Positions 36,112 to 47,981 of a DNA stretch of 64,000 bases are shown one piece after another (positions within the stretch are counted from its first letter, which is position 1; each line of letters begins with the position of its first letter). Source of the DNA: Hermatobates lingyangjiaoensis. Taxonomy: Eukaryota; Arthropoda; Insecta; Hemiptera; Hermatobatidae. The notes beneath the pieces are model-generated. The model was not told the DNA's origin. It did no database searches and saw only the letters and a list, made by a program, of their open reading frames with translations. Where the stretch lies: assembly GCA_026182355.1 (NCBI GenBank), contig JAPFBL010001929.1, positions 2,100,001 through 2,164,000 of the forward strand. Reading direction: 5' to 3'. Both the position numbers and the translations under genes were made by a program.

Positions 36112-37250
36112 TCTAGGGTGTAATAGTGGCTTGCAGGCTCGCCTCAGGACTGGAAGATCCCGTGTTCAGTTCTCACTCTGGCCTCAATTTCTTCAAACGG
36201 GAGATGAAGAAAGCTGAACACGAAGTTCCTCGGAGATGATGTTAAGCGGTCGGTCCCAAGACTACACGATGTCAGGTACTTGTTAAAGGACCCGACTCTA
36301 TATACACAGGGTGTTTCAAAAAAAATGTATACACACTTTAAATTATTGCAATTTAGATGTTTAACCATGTAAACAAGTTAATAAGCATCATTTTATTGTT
36401 TTGTTACCGCCAGTTCTCAAACTGTTGTCCGCTCTGGTCCACACACTGCCGATAATGCGAAGGGGTCCCAAAAAAATGTGTACATCTTTTAGCAGCTGAT
36501 AACTCAATTGCTTTCATTTGGTTATAAAAATGTTTTAAGTGGAAAAATTACATTTCGGATTAACCCATTCTCTTTCTGACGATGATCTCGACTGAAAAAG
36601 TACTTGAAAAGGTGCAGCAAGTTTAACTAAACAAGACCAACCATAGTGGAGTTAAAAAAAATGTTGAGTTAATCCTTTTGACGATAATCCACAGCATCTG
36701 TAATTTCTGATGATTTAACATGATGGTCGAAAATAACTATGAATTTTCAGCTCAGTTGTAGATACATTCGTGTTGGTTTAATTTGAATGTGTTCAACACA
36801 TCACTTCACCCAAGCTTGGCCGGAAAGTTTGTATTTTCGTACCAACTTTCCCACTAGCAGTTCGGTCTGGATCATTGTCATTAAGATGCCATTAAATAGG
36901 TTGATTTGGAATGTAATTTCCACCAGCAATACTTTTACAACCAAAACAAAACAATTCAGTTATCAGCTACTAAAGGATTCACACATGGCACACCCCCTTC
37001 ACGCTATCGACAGTGTTTGTAGCAGAAGGAAAACAACTTGGGAACAGGTGGTGACAAAACAATAAAATGATGCTTGTTATTTTTTTTACATCGTATTTGA
37101 GTTAGAAAAAATTTATGACACCCGATGTAGAACCAATCCGGTAAAATAGCTCGCCCATCACTAAAATGGTTGCCAAATAATAAATGAGCCACACTTTCCG
37201 CCCCCGCAATGGACCACTAAAAGGTGAAAACCTACAAGCATGGCTTCTGC
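36112..37250 (+). repeat. SINE (tail type 2) split by a transposon insertion
   Basis: The 5' part (36112-36303: gtgttcagttctcactctgg, gatgttaagcggtcggtccc, gatgtcaggtacttgttaaa) breaks at ctctatata. The sequence resumes at about 37096 with tttgagttagaaaaaattta, gatgtagaaccaatccggta and the tail aataaatgagccacactttc. Confidence 0.75.
36305..37095. mobile_element. TIR DNA transposon remnant, nested in a SINE
   Basis: Long inverted arms: gcatcattttattgttttgt at 36385 with its complement near 37055, and ttttagcagctgataactca at 36488 with its complement near 36960. The left end is cagggtgtttcaaaaaaaat. On minus the left arm ends an open frame SHYRQCVDQSGQQFENWR followed by a stop at about 36409, which resembles the C-terminus of Tc1/mariner-type transposases (inference). 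The right arm has a decayed version. The flanks are TA-rich, as expected for TA-targeting elements. Confidence 0.5.
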
Positions 37251-39453
37251 AAAACAAACAGAATTACACTTTTCCAAAAGTTGTTGTTCCAAGAAGGCAA
37301 TTTTATTCCTTCCCTATTTTCCACTCTTATCTTAACCAACTTTATTACTGGCTGTTTGCTTCCGACTGCATGCTTCTAGCAACTTTGTTGCACTTTTCTT
37401 TATTCTACTTAAGAAAGAAAAACAAGTTTCAAATACTGAGTCAATTTTGTAACATCTCCTTAGATTATCAACAGCGCTTTATGCATTCATCTCATAATAT
37501 TGCAAAATTAGTATATTAAAAAAGAAAATTACAGAGAAACCACACAGACAAAAAGGATAAAACTTAGTTTTATATAAAGATAACTGGTTGTAATTGGAGG
37601 AAGGAAAAACCAGCTTGAGTATATGGTATAAGAACCATTATACTACCTACCTTACTAAACTTAGGTCAGATTATATAAGGTAGTTACCCACACTTTACTA
37701 TCATAAAAAAAAATCCAAGTAAACGTACACTATTTGCTTCTATTAAAAAAGTAGAATCTGGAATTACAAAAATTAATAGAATATAATAATTTCAGCTTTT
37801 TCTTGCTCACTAAAAGGGACATGAAGAAGGACACTTTGTGATAGAAACGGGTTATTTTTTTTTTATTAAAATAACAGTTTATATGAATACTTAGTCCATA
37901 ATTTCCTAGGAAACAAAGGTTTTATTTTTTCAGACTCTCTCTTAGAATTTGCTTTTGAAAAAATATTTGCGATTTTCTATAATTAATTTTTAGTATTTAA
38001 AAAATATTTTTGTATTAAGAAGTCATCGCTGTCATTTTTTGTATTTCACGTTGAAAGTTAAGGCTTTGGTCAGTTTTAATGTTTGTGTTATTTAGAAAAT
38101 CTTTAGAAAGAGAGTAAGGGAGTAAGGACAAGACAAACGTGGACTTTAGGCCACGCCCACCCACTCCAAGAGCCATCCACCTGTGCTTGCCAGACTTGAG
38201 CCGTATGTAATATCAGTAACACTGAATACACCTCAGTGATATACGTAACCTATTCTGTAAAAATTATAGCAATTATACAATGCTGTTTAATTAATAATAA
38301 ATCGAAGATATTTTTATAAGCAATAATAGTTTGTAATATTTCAATTTAGTTATGAATAACAAAAATAGTACTTTATGATTAAATTAGTAACATATTGAAA
38401 AAAAAAAAGAAATGTGTTCAAAGCAATTTCTAAGGGTTTGGAAAAGTAATATAAAGGAACAGAATGTTTCTACCTCGTCACGTATTGCGCACATGTGTTG
38501 TGTGTGAAAAGAAACTGACACACACACACACAACTAATCAGAAAATTTTAATTGTAAAAGTGATTTAATTTAATTATATTAAAATATAAAAAATAAACAT
38601 TTTTCACTAATCGGCAAACAATACAAAGTTTTTTATTCGATTTTATCTTTATTAGATCTCTTGACGACAGGTGAAGATTGACTGCATATAATGGCTAGGT
38701 AAAATCATTAGGATTAGAATATTAAAATAATTAATAACAGGAGAATGATAGAAATTTGAAGTGTTCACTTTCGTTATGGTATGATTTTTTTTAATATGTG
38801 TTTTTTATATAAGGATGACCAGAAATGAATGCAGTAACGAAAAGTGGAACAGGCTGACTTGAATGACTGAAAAGATTTATGGTTAAAGTCGAACGATGAA
38901 AATTAATTTGAAAGCTCTACATGAATTAGAGCTAAAGCAATTAAGAGAAAGCAAGAGGCGAGAGAGAAAGAGAGAGAAATTGAATGGCGAGTGGGTCAGT
39001 CAATATTTGTATATATTTCAATTTGAAGTGAAAAGGGTTCGGGAAACATAAAAGAGTAAGCCTATTGTGTTTGCAATAATGCCGCTATTCAGTGGGCCAC
39101 TGGGAGCTGTCCGTGACCCGCTCCAGTTAATTCAGAGTTTCGAAACGATGCCTGTTTCGTTGAGATATTTGGGTCAAACTGTAATGTCTCTTTCAAGATT
39201 TAATCGAGACACATATTCACAGCAGTGTACAGTGACAAGTGCAAATGAATGCAGCCGATAGCATATCCACATCGGAATTTATTCGCTTGATGGAGAATGA
39301 CATGAAAGTGGGTATTCATATGAACGGCCACTCAGAATAACAATGTACAAGAACTGTACCATTACTACTAAGATTAATAAGGAGTTTGATCAAAGCGAAT
39401 GAAAAGTAAGTGAAAACCTTACTGGGGTGAAAGGAACGAAAGAATTCATGACT

Positions 39454-39697
39454 AAAGAGGAAAAGAAACACTAAGTCTTCCCAAAAGAAAAAAGGATTTA
39501 ATCAAACAACGCGTTTCAAACACTTAGTATTCATCATCAGGTTACGTCTAGAATGCAAACAAAGATGTGTAAAAAAATATAAAATTTGTTATACTGTTAT
39601 TGCAGATGTAACCTGATGATAAACACTAAATGTTCGAAACGCGTAGTTGATTAAATAATTTTTTTGTGGGAAGACTTAGGTGTTTCTTTTTCTCTCT
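39454..39697. mobile_element. Foldback family J, palindrome with hammerhead-like cores
   Basis: Arms agaaacactaagtcttccca...caacgcgtttcaaacac and gttcgaaacgcgtagttgat...gacttaggtgtttc. Cores: minus 39540-39513 and plus 39613-39640, both CUGAUGA-U-helix-GAAAC. Confidence 0.85.
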
Positions 39698-40134
39698 AAT
39701 ATGAGTAAATACGACACCATAACTGCTTTCATAACTCGTGAATTAACTGTTTGTTTCAAAATCGTATGTAGTATCTCCTAACATAAGAAAGAAAAAAAAA
39801 TATAAACTATTAATTTAGTTTCAATTATAATCATTTATATGGGCATTTAGTATCACTCTAAAACTGTGGAATTAGAAAAGAGCTCGAGATATAAGCCGAT
39901 CTCCATCCCTACGAGTAATCTGAAATGTACATCGTGAACAGAGCCCTCAAACTGATTGTTTAACTCATGCTTTGTCCCAACGACCAACGATTCTTTCCTC
40001 GTTATATTAGCAGTTCCAGGTCACGGACCTACTACCGCTGAGTTATAATACTGCTGTGTTTGTGGAGTCAGCAAGTAAATCCTCGTACTCTTTTATTCGG
40101 TTTGTCGGTATACGTTATTTCGTGGTCATTTGCT

Positions 40135-40310
40135 CTTCTTGAGTCGTGAAAAGTTGACGGTCTATGTTTCACTTTCTGTTTTAAAAACAGCCTCTATGAT
40201 GGATGTGGTTGAGAAATTCTTAGAGATAGGCTCTCGACAAGGGGTTTGGATGAGGGTGGTATTTTCGTGTCCTCATTGGTTACCAGTCTATTTGTATATT
40301 TGTTAATTGA
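40135..40310 (+). repeat. Dispersed repeat, copy 1
   Basis: Shares about 165 bp with 41616-41780 (gaaaagttgacggtctatgt, ggggtttggatgagggtggt). About 90% or better by eye. Family unknown. Confidence 0.85.
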
Positions 40311-40424
40311 TTATGCTTTGTACATAGGAAAATCTTTTATATGCTTCAAATATTTAAAAATTTACTAACATTTTTCGTAAAAATATAATAAATAGCTTTC
40401 ATGAAAGTTTGGTTAGATTGCAGT

Positions 40425-40560
40425 CGCTGTCCCAACATAGAATATACAGGCCAAATATGCCAATGGCCTCTTTTTTTGGCCCTTTGTGATACCACACAAT
40501 GTAGTCTGCATCCGTTGTCCTAAATATGACCTAACTCAAGTTAACTTTTATGAGTCTGGT
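40425..40560 (-). repeat. SINE 3' part (tail type 1)
   Basis: Read on minus: aacttgagttaggtcatatt, gtgtggtatcacaaagggcc and gcgactgcaatctaaccaaa. 5'-truncated, as expected of a retroposed copy. Confidence 0.7.
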
Positions 40561-41200
40561 TGGTTTCATGAAAATAATTAGTAATACTTTTATAATTATA
40601 AGAATTATTGAACATTTAAACCATTCAGAATACATAATTTCTTAAAGGAATGATATGTAAAGAAATAACGCATTCACCCAAACCTCTGCTCATTAGAAAG
40701 TTTGAAAGCTAAATTAACGAATGCCCATTACATGTTACTCCAAATCAATTGGCAACTTGATTAAGCAGCTTAAAATTGTATTACTAATTGATTTTAATAC
40801 GTAATTATAATTTTAAATTGTAATCCGATTATTATTCAGAGAATACAAACATAAAAACAAATTAATATAAGGAAAATTAAAAAAAAAATGTTAAATATAT
40901 TATTAACACAATATTCAAATATTATATTCTTAATTACAGATGCTTTCTAACATTTTATCTAAGAAGGCCATGACTATGACTATGAAGGCTATCTAACTTG
41001 TCTTTGATACGTTTTATCACAAAACAATGTTCCGATTCCTATTCTGTACTTCTGTTTCTTCCCTTTTAATGGAGGATTCTTTTCTTTTAAATAAATAAGA
41101 AAACCTCAGTTATAGAAATGATATAGCAAATTTGAGTAATATTTATTCAGAGATATTAAGTCAACTCTGTAATGGATTTCTATATATATATTTATATATA

Positions 41201-41440
41201 TCAATGATCAAACCACAATAAGAAAATGAGAAAACAAGACTAAGATCTTTCAACCGTAACAAGCGGTTCGGTTCTAGTCTTTCAAGTTATCAGTTATTTC
41301 AAAAAACCCAACTGGGTTTTTTCAGTTTTCAGTTATTTTTCAGTTGGGTTTTTGACTCTGACGAAGACCACTTGTTACGGTTGAAAGATCTTAGTCTTGT
41401 TTTCCCATTTTCTTATTGTGGTTTGATCATTGATTGTTAT
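41201..41440. mobile_element. Foldback family A, palindrome
   Basis: Arms tcaatgatcaaaccacaata... and ...attgtggtttgatcattga around a cagttatttcaaaaaacccaa centre. CUGACGA...GAAAG on the right arm at about 41357. TA-rich left flank. Confidence 0.85.
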
Positions 41441-41615
41441 TTCACATAAACACCTCCATTACGGTCGAAATATTGAAAAGTGAGTCTTTTGTTATATTTC
41501 AGTCTATGTGTCACTGTTCATTTTAAGTGTATCTGTCCTGCCGGACCGTTTTTCGTTTATCATGGTAATATATATATATATATATATATACGAGTATATT
41601 TATACCATGTTTGGC

Positions 41616-41780
41616 TTTCTTGAGTCTTGAAAAGTTGACGGTCTATGTTTGACTTTCTATTTTAAAAACAGCATCTATGATGGATGTGGTTGGGAAATTC
41701 TTAGAGATAGACTCTGGACAAGGGGTTTGGATGAGGGTGGTATTTTCGTGTCCTCATTAGTTACAAGTCTATTTGTAAAT
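41616..41780 (+). repeat. Dispersed repeat, copy 2
   Basis: See 40135-40310. This copy is followed by a family A right arm at 41862-41955 and preceded by a TA run. Confidence 0.85.
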
Positions 41781-41861
41781 TCCGACAAATATATTTCTAA
41801 AATATATATCTTCCCTCCCACTCTTCTCAACACATCACCAGATGTTTTCTGCATCTAGTGT

Positions 41862-41960
41862 TTCAGTAGGGTTTTTGACTCTGACGAAGACCGCTTGTTA
41901 CGGTTGAAAGATCTTAGTCCTGTTTTCCCATTTCTTATTGTGGTTTGATCATTGTTTATA
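41862..41960. mobile_element. Family A foldback, right arm only
   Basis: gggtttttgactctgacgaa...gattgttacggttgaaagat-type sequence ending ttgtggtttgatcattg, then a TA run. No left arm. Confidence 0.8.
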
Positions 41961-42126
41961 TATATTTATATATATCAATTTCATGCTTGGTTACCTTTTT
42001 GGAGAGTTTCTCTAATGTCCTGCATTAGAGTTTAGTTAGGTTGCAGTGGCTAACCTCCAACTGAGAGCAATACATGTTTGCAAGAAGGATTGCTGCCAAC
42101 CATCACTAATATATATATATATATTA

Positions 42127-42315
42127 TCAATGATCAAACCACAATAAGAAATGGGAAAACAAGACTAAGATCTTTCAACCGTAACAAGCGGTCTTCGTCA
42201 GAGTCAAAAACCCAACTGAGTTTCAGTTGGGTTTTTGACTCTGACGAAGACCGCTTGTTACGGTTGAAAGATCTTAGTCTTGTTTTCCCATTTCTTATTG
42301 TGGTTTGATCATTGA
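42127..42315. mobile_element. Foldback family A, perfect 93-bp arms
   Basis: The arms 42127-42219 and 42223-42315 are identical when one is reverse-complemented (93 of 93 by direct comparison), with a 3-nt spacer. They begin tcaatgatcaaaccacaata. Each arm contains CUGACGA-A-GACCG..CGGUU-GAAAG. TA runs lie on both sides (about 42108-42122 and 42346-42385). Confidence 0.95.
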
Positions 42316-42534
42316 TTGTTATTTCACGTGTTTATGTGAAAGCTTTATATATATATATTATATATACTATATATATATATATATACAAAGGCTGCTGCTC
42401 TGGTGGAGTACTTCTACCTGATGACGACACCTGTCGAAATATATTAAGGAGTATTGTGTGGCTCTGTTTATGTTTTTCTTTCAGCTATTGAGTTAGTAGC
42501 CTACTTGAACTTTTTAATTTATATATATATATTC

Positions 42535-42660
42535 AAACCAAAATATGTAATGGAAAAAAGACTAAGATCTTTCAACAGTAACAAGAGGTCTTCGTCAGAG
42601 TTGGGTTTTGACTCTGACGAAGACCCATTGTTACGTTTGAAAGATCTTAATTTTTTTTTT
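42535..42660. mobile_element. Foldback family A, diverged palindrome
   Basis: caaaccaaaatatgtaatgg...aagaggtcttcgtcagag / ctctgacgaagacccattgt...gaaagatcttaa. The same right-hand end (gtggtttggactttgat) recurs at 42775. Confidence 0.75.
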
Positions 42661-44433
42661 CGCCAGAGTCAAATTTAACTCTCAGTTCAAATTTGACTGT
42701 ACAAACAACAAAGTCAGTAACTGAACCTTTGTTTTACGGTTCAAATATCACAGTCTTTGTTCGGTTTTCCTATTGTGGTTTGGACTTTGATATATTTATA
42801 TATATGTAATTTGCTAAAATATATAACTGTTAAAATCTGACAAATTTGTTTCTATGTTTGCATGTTAATGTCGCTAGACCGCATTAGAGGTACGCTTGAT
42901 AATTGTGGTAACATCAGCCCACTTCAAATTTTAGTAACGTTAACATTACTCCTCCTCAATTAAAGTAAAAGTTGATAGTTTTTCTTCTTCTATGAAATCA
43001 TTTTTTTGAAGTCCTTATATTGTTTTACTAACTTAGTTTTATTTGTACCACTTAACGCTAAGTAATAGTCAATTTTGTTTATGTGTATATTTCTTATTGG
43101 TCCATAATTTTTATTTTTCTCTATATTACAGTTTTTTGGAATAGGTTTTAAATAGAGACCAAAATGTCAGCATATAGTTTTCAATTTCAACCCAGAAACC
43201 TGGCCGAGTCCGTATTTTATTTTAATATTATTCTATAAGACAATGACATATTCAAATTATATATATATATTAGTATAGATTGGCAGCAAATCTTCTTGGA
43301 GGCATATTTTATGAAGCTTATGGAGGCATAGAAAATGAAGATTTCTATAATTTTAACAGAAAGAAATTTAAAAAAGTAATAAAACATCTATTACAGCTAT
43401 CCATCATTATGCTGCAGTTTGTTTACCTGCCATTGACTCAATCATGTTTGATTTAATTATCATTATGGTTAATCGGTTTTGTTTGTCTATTTTGTGCTAA
43501 TTAATGTCAACATAGAAATATGTTTTGTACGGATATTCAAATACGGATTTTGATCCGTATGTGAATAAATAATAACGTGTGCTCTTTATAATATGGAGTT
43601 TTTTTTAAATTGAACAGTGTCACTAAAATAAGGTTCAGTAGGAGTCTGTAATTGATTAATAAGCCAAACAAATGGAATTATTTAAACATTGATAAATGTG
43701 ACAGGGTCATTGTGAAAGGGGGAATTAGTTTAACATTAGCTAATAGGATGTTGTAAGAAGGAGTTGGTTGTGAAGACCGGTCGTTGGTCGACAGGAAATG
43801 AGACGAAGCCGGCCCAAGCAGCCGGTCTTGTTTATCTTGCAACCATTGTCTTCATCGCTCGGTGTTTACAAGTAAGCTTTGCCCAGCCCTTACACTCCAT
43901 AGCCCATTCTATATTATCATTACTACGGCTTCATTCTCTAAACTCAGCCCCAAATTAATAGAAGATATCAATCAATGAAACCAAAACAAACACATGACAT
44001 AAGTTCAATATTTCTTGCACGTTTTAAATTTTAGTTTCTTCAGATTAATCTTCTGTTTAAATGTCACAATACTTTTAAAAGACATTTAGAATATAATATT
44101 TTATATTTTATTATATAATAATATATAATATAATAATAATAATATAATATTTTAGTACAGCGGATCTCTGTAATTAAGAAATATGATAGGGTATACAATA
44201 CAATACAATAGGGTATTGACCTGAAGATGAGCAATGGTGACTGAAACGTCGGTTATTTTTAAAAAGTGAATAGAGTTAATAATGACGAGTATTGAAGATA
44301 AAACATTTGGGCAACTGTTATTTGATATATCAGAAAACTTCAAAACACTTATTAGAAAGTTAGAAAAGTTAACGAGAAAAGTGGTAGAAACAAGGATTTA
44401 ATATTTATAGTTTAAAAGTTTAATTTATAGTGT

Positions 44434-44480
<47 letters not shown>

Positions 44481-44482
<2 letters not shown>

Positions 44483-45722
44483 AAACACTTTTTCTTTTTC
44501 TCGGAGTTTGGTCAGGGTAAATATATGGAATCACCTTTTTGCCAACGTTTCGTCTTTATTTCAAGACATCCTCAGGGCTATAAACTAACAAAAAACAATA
44601 AACAATGGACATTTTTTCATTTCTACTTTAAAAACATCATAAACAAATTGAAAAAAGAACTTACTGAAGGCTTGGTTCTGTTACATTTACAAACAACCGT
44701 TAACTGTCATTACATGTGCTGTTCCAAGCGACAAATTATTGAACCACTGTTTTTTTTAGTACAATCCATTATATATAAACATATATACTTATACACATAT
44801 TATAATATATATCTATTATAATATGTATCACCATAATATATATCTATAATACATTTATAATAAATTATTATTTTAACAATCCTTAAAAATATAAACTAGC
44901 TAACATTGCATCTTTAACTATTTATGATGGAACTATAAATCCTACTTAAATTGTCTGTATCTGTTTTTCTATTGCAAGTATTATTAGTATTTTTGATATG
45001 TATCATTTCTTTTATCAATCTTTTATTGTATGAAGTTTCATAATCTAAAATTGATGCATTCTCAAATTGAAATGTGTGTTGATTTTTAATGTGTGCCCTA
45101 GCCTCTCATGCAATTAAAAATCAACACACATTTCAATTTGAGAATGCATCAATTTTAGATTATGAAACTTCATACAATAAAAGATTGATAAAAGAAATGA
45201 TACATATCAAAAATACTAATAATACTTGCAATAGAAAAACAGATACAGACAATTTAAGTAGGATTTATAGTTCCATCATAAATAGTTAAAGATGCAATGT
45301 TAGCTAGTTTATATTTTTAAGGATTGTTAAAATAATAATTTATTATAAATGTATTATAGATATATATTATGGTGATACATATTATAATAGATATATATTA
45401 TAATATGTGTATAAGTATATATGTTTATATATAATGGATTGTACTAAAAAAAACAGTGGTTCAATAATTTGTCGCTTGGAACAGCACATGTAATGACAGT
45501 TAACGGTTGTTTGTAAATGTAACAGAACCAAGCCTTCAGTAAGTTCTTTTTTCAATTTGTTTATGATGTTTTTAAAGTAGAAATGAAAAAATGTCCATTG
45601 TTTATTGTTTTTTGTTAGTTTATAGCCCTGAGGATGTCTTGAAATAAAGACGAAACGTTGGCAAAAAGGTGATTCCATATATTTACCCTGACCAAACTCC
45701 GAGAAAAAGAAAAAGTGTTTTG
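44481..45722. mobile_element. 1,242-bp palindrome of Penelope-like 3' ends
   Basis: Arms 44481-45090 and 45113-45722 are inverted copies with no length difference (every paired position sums to 90203) and no mismatch where I compared them. The loop is 22 nt. On plus, 45089-45286 encodes CALASHAIKNQHTFQFENAS, then YETSYNKRLIKEMIHI: the C-terminal part of a GIY-YIG endonuclease domain as in Penelope-like elements. The 3' region follows, with the hammerhead-like core ctgaggat..gaaac at 45628-45656. The minus-strand arm repeats all but the first residues. The identical open frames at 44525-44821 and 45382-45678 are antisense to the 3' region and not genes. TA run at 44440-44480. Confidence 0.92.
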
Positions 45723-46189
45723 TGAATATTTTGTGGTCAAGAAAACTATAACAGGGTTTTTTTTTATATCTCCGTTTAATTGTTGAATGGGTATGTGATG
45801 GTGACTATAACCCTTATATTAGTTAATTTGCTTTAAAGAATATTGAAAGGAAAAATTCTTCAATTTTAAAGAAAGCTTATTTAATTTCTATACATTCATG
45901 ATTCTTCCTATGACAATTTTGGTCTCATATACATAACTTAAGAGTGAATTGAACTGTGTTCATGAATTACTGGGTCAGGTGACTGAGTGTCGGCTTGGCG
46001 AGTAGACTGGTGGTTGGTCACCTAGTAGCTGCAGTGTGCGTGAAACCCGTGATGATATTGACGATTAATTAATTAGGGTTGGTGCTTCATGATTTTCATG
46101 GCTTCATTGATAAAAACTTATGCAGTATCACCACATGACCACTGCAAATTAATTTTGAAAAAGAAAAACTAACAATTACATTACAAATT

Positions 46190-46330
46190 ATTTTACAAAG
46201 AAAAATAGTATGTAGATTATACAACAACTGTAGTCTGAATGAACACGTGACAACTTATTTTACAAAGAAAAATAGTATGTGGATTTTAACAACAACTGTA
46301 GTCTGAATGAACACGTGACAAATATCAAAC
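46190..46330. repeat. Tandem duplication, about 72 bp x 2
   Basis: ttttacaaagaaaaatagta...ctgtagtctgaatgaacacg occurs twice in direct succession with few differences. Confidence 0.85.
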
Positions 46331-47183
46331 AGTTGTTCACAATAAATTAATTAGGTACCTTTATTTTATATTGATGAACGATTACTAGTATTAGTAAGTA
46401 TATGTGTTACATTTGTACAGTGAAAAAAAATAACTAAGGCAGATGATTAAAATATATGTATTAACAAAAGTGTTAATTTTTATTATTATGTGTTTCATAT
46501 ATTAGCAAAATTGAATAAATTAGAAGCGAAAGAAATTACTTCAACTTTAAAAAAAAGATGTTTAAAAAAAACTGTTGGTAAAATTTATTTGAGTCGTTTA
46601 AGAAATCAAAAGAAAATTTAATTTAATCAACTATATTATAAAAGAAATGACTTTTGGTCAAAGGAATGGAATGAGACTGCAAAAGGAAATAGAAGCGTTG
46701 AATAAATAAAGGTGAACAATGCAACATAATTGAAACAAGAAAGGCAAAAAAGCCAACCCGGAGAAGAAATGGACGAAAAAAAAGGTACGAGCATTCTAGG
46801 TTAAAAACAATAACGAAAGTATTCATTTAACGTTCAGCGGCCAGGGATCTGACTTAGAAAGGCAATAATATAAAACTCAGAAAGAATCAGAAAAAAACAA
46901 CTGGTGTATATTGAATGAAAAACATTTATTTATAGTAGGGCTGCAATGACACTGCTGGAAATATCACAACCAAAAGTAGTAGTTTCGAAAAATTGTTTAA
47001 AAAAAGAAGCATAAGCATTATGTTGAACAAATTATGAAGAAAGAGAGTATTTTTGGTCAATTTCGGAGTAAGGATGTACAGTTGCAAGATGATACAATGC
47101 TGTAAGAAAACTTTACAACAGGATGTAGTATTTAGACATAATTTGAAGAATGAGTAAATTCAATCGATAGTAACAACCTGCTA

Positions 47184-47981
47184 CGGGGTAATAATGGAGT
47201 GATTAAGCGCCACTAGTAGCCTCTAACACTCAACTCCGACTTTCGGCCTTCACGAGGCTACACTGTTAACCTGCTATATGCAAGGACAAACGAAAGAGGA
47301 GGAGAAGGTGATCAGGGGCTGGGCCTGACCACCTTCGTTTCCCATCCTTCCTAATCCCCAAATCCCCTCCTTTTATCCCAGCCCCAATCTAAGGTGTTAT
47401 GCGATCCGTGCCGAAGGATGGATGATACAGGGGTTACTGTATTATGAACGGAGCCTCAAGGATACCAGGCGACCCCCATCAGTAAATAGCCTTACTCTGG
47501 TATGCGGTGCTTTGCCGGAGTGGACAAAATACCACCGATAGACTTCAGGGATTTTCCCCTGTAAGGAGAAGGAAGTCCGGAGACCATCCTCTGGAAGCGC
47601 AGAAGCGGAAGCAGATGGAAGCCAACCTCCCACAAGTGCACCTGAGGACCCGAAGAAGGAGAAAGAAAAGTACTTTCTCCCCAAATGTAGGGAGAAACGT
47701 TGGTGCAGATTCTGCAAAGAGGAAGAAACAACGTTGCACCTGCTGACTGACTGTAAGGCAACTTTGCTGCACAGAGGTAGGTGCTTTAGGACACTCAACA
47801 AAACCATAGAAACACTTTTACCGCTGGAACAGTAATAGTGCTGAGCATCTTGGAGGTGTCGAAGCTAAGTGTTGGGGTATTTTGGTACACAAGAGGGGAA
47901 GTATAATAGTTTTTTTTTTAAAACGCAGTACTATAGCCACACTCAAATAATAATAATAAGAATAATAATAATAAGAATAAT
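47184..47981 (+). mobile_element. Short LINE-derived element with zinc knuckle and 9-bp target-site duplication
   Basis: aacctgcta at 47175-47183 and 47982-47990 brackets the element exactly. The 5' end is cggggtaataatggagtgat, and the 3' tail is (AAT)n. Near the 3' end the plus frame reads CRFCKEEETTLHLLTDC, then LLPLEQ and a stop at 47833: a C-x2-C...H-x4-C knuckle typical of the C-terminus of non-LTR retrotransposon ORF2 proteins. No reverse transcriptase is present. I infer an internally deleted LINE (5' end joined to 3' end) mobilised in trans. Confidence 0.85.

Noticed and set aside
43764..43958. A GC-richer patch with a plus-strand frame (WSTGNETKPAQAAGLVYLA...), tested as the missing RasGEF exon.
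   Set aside because: Neither strand gives residues resembling a RasGEF domain, and the phases do not fit.
44525..45678. Two identical 98-codon frames in opposite orientation.
   Set aside because: They are the same antisense stretch of the Penelope-like 3' region seen in each arm of the palindrome, with no domain.
47442..47807. Minus-strand open frames at 47.4-47.8 kb, Ser/Leu-rich.
   Set aside because: They are antisense to the LINE-derived element, whose plus frame holds the recognisable zinc knuckle.
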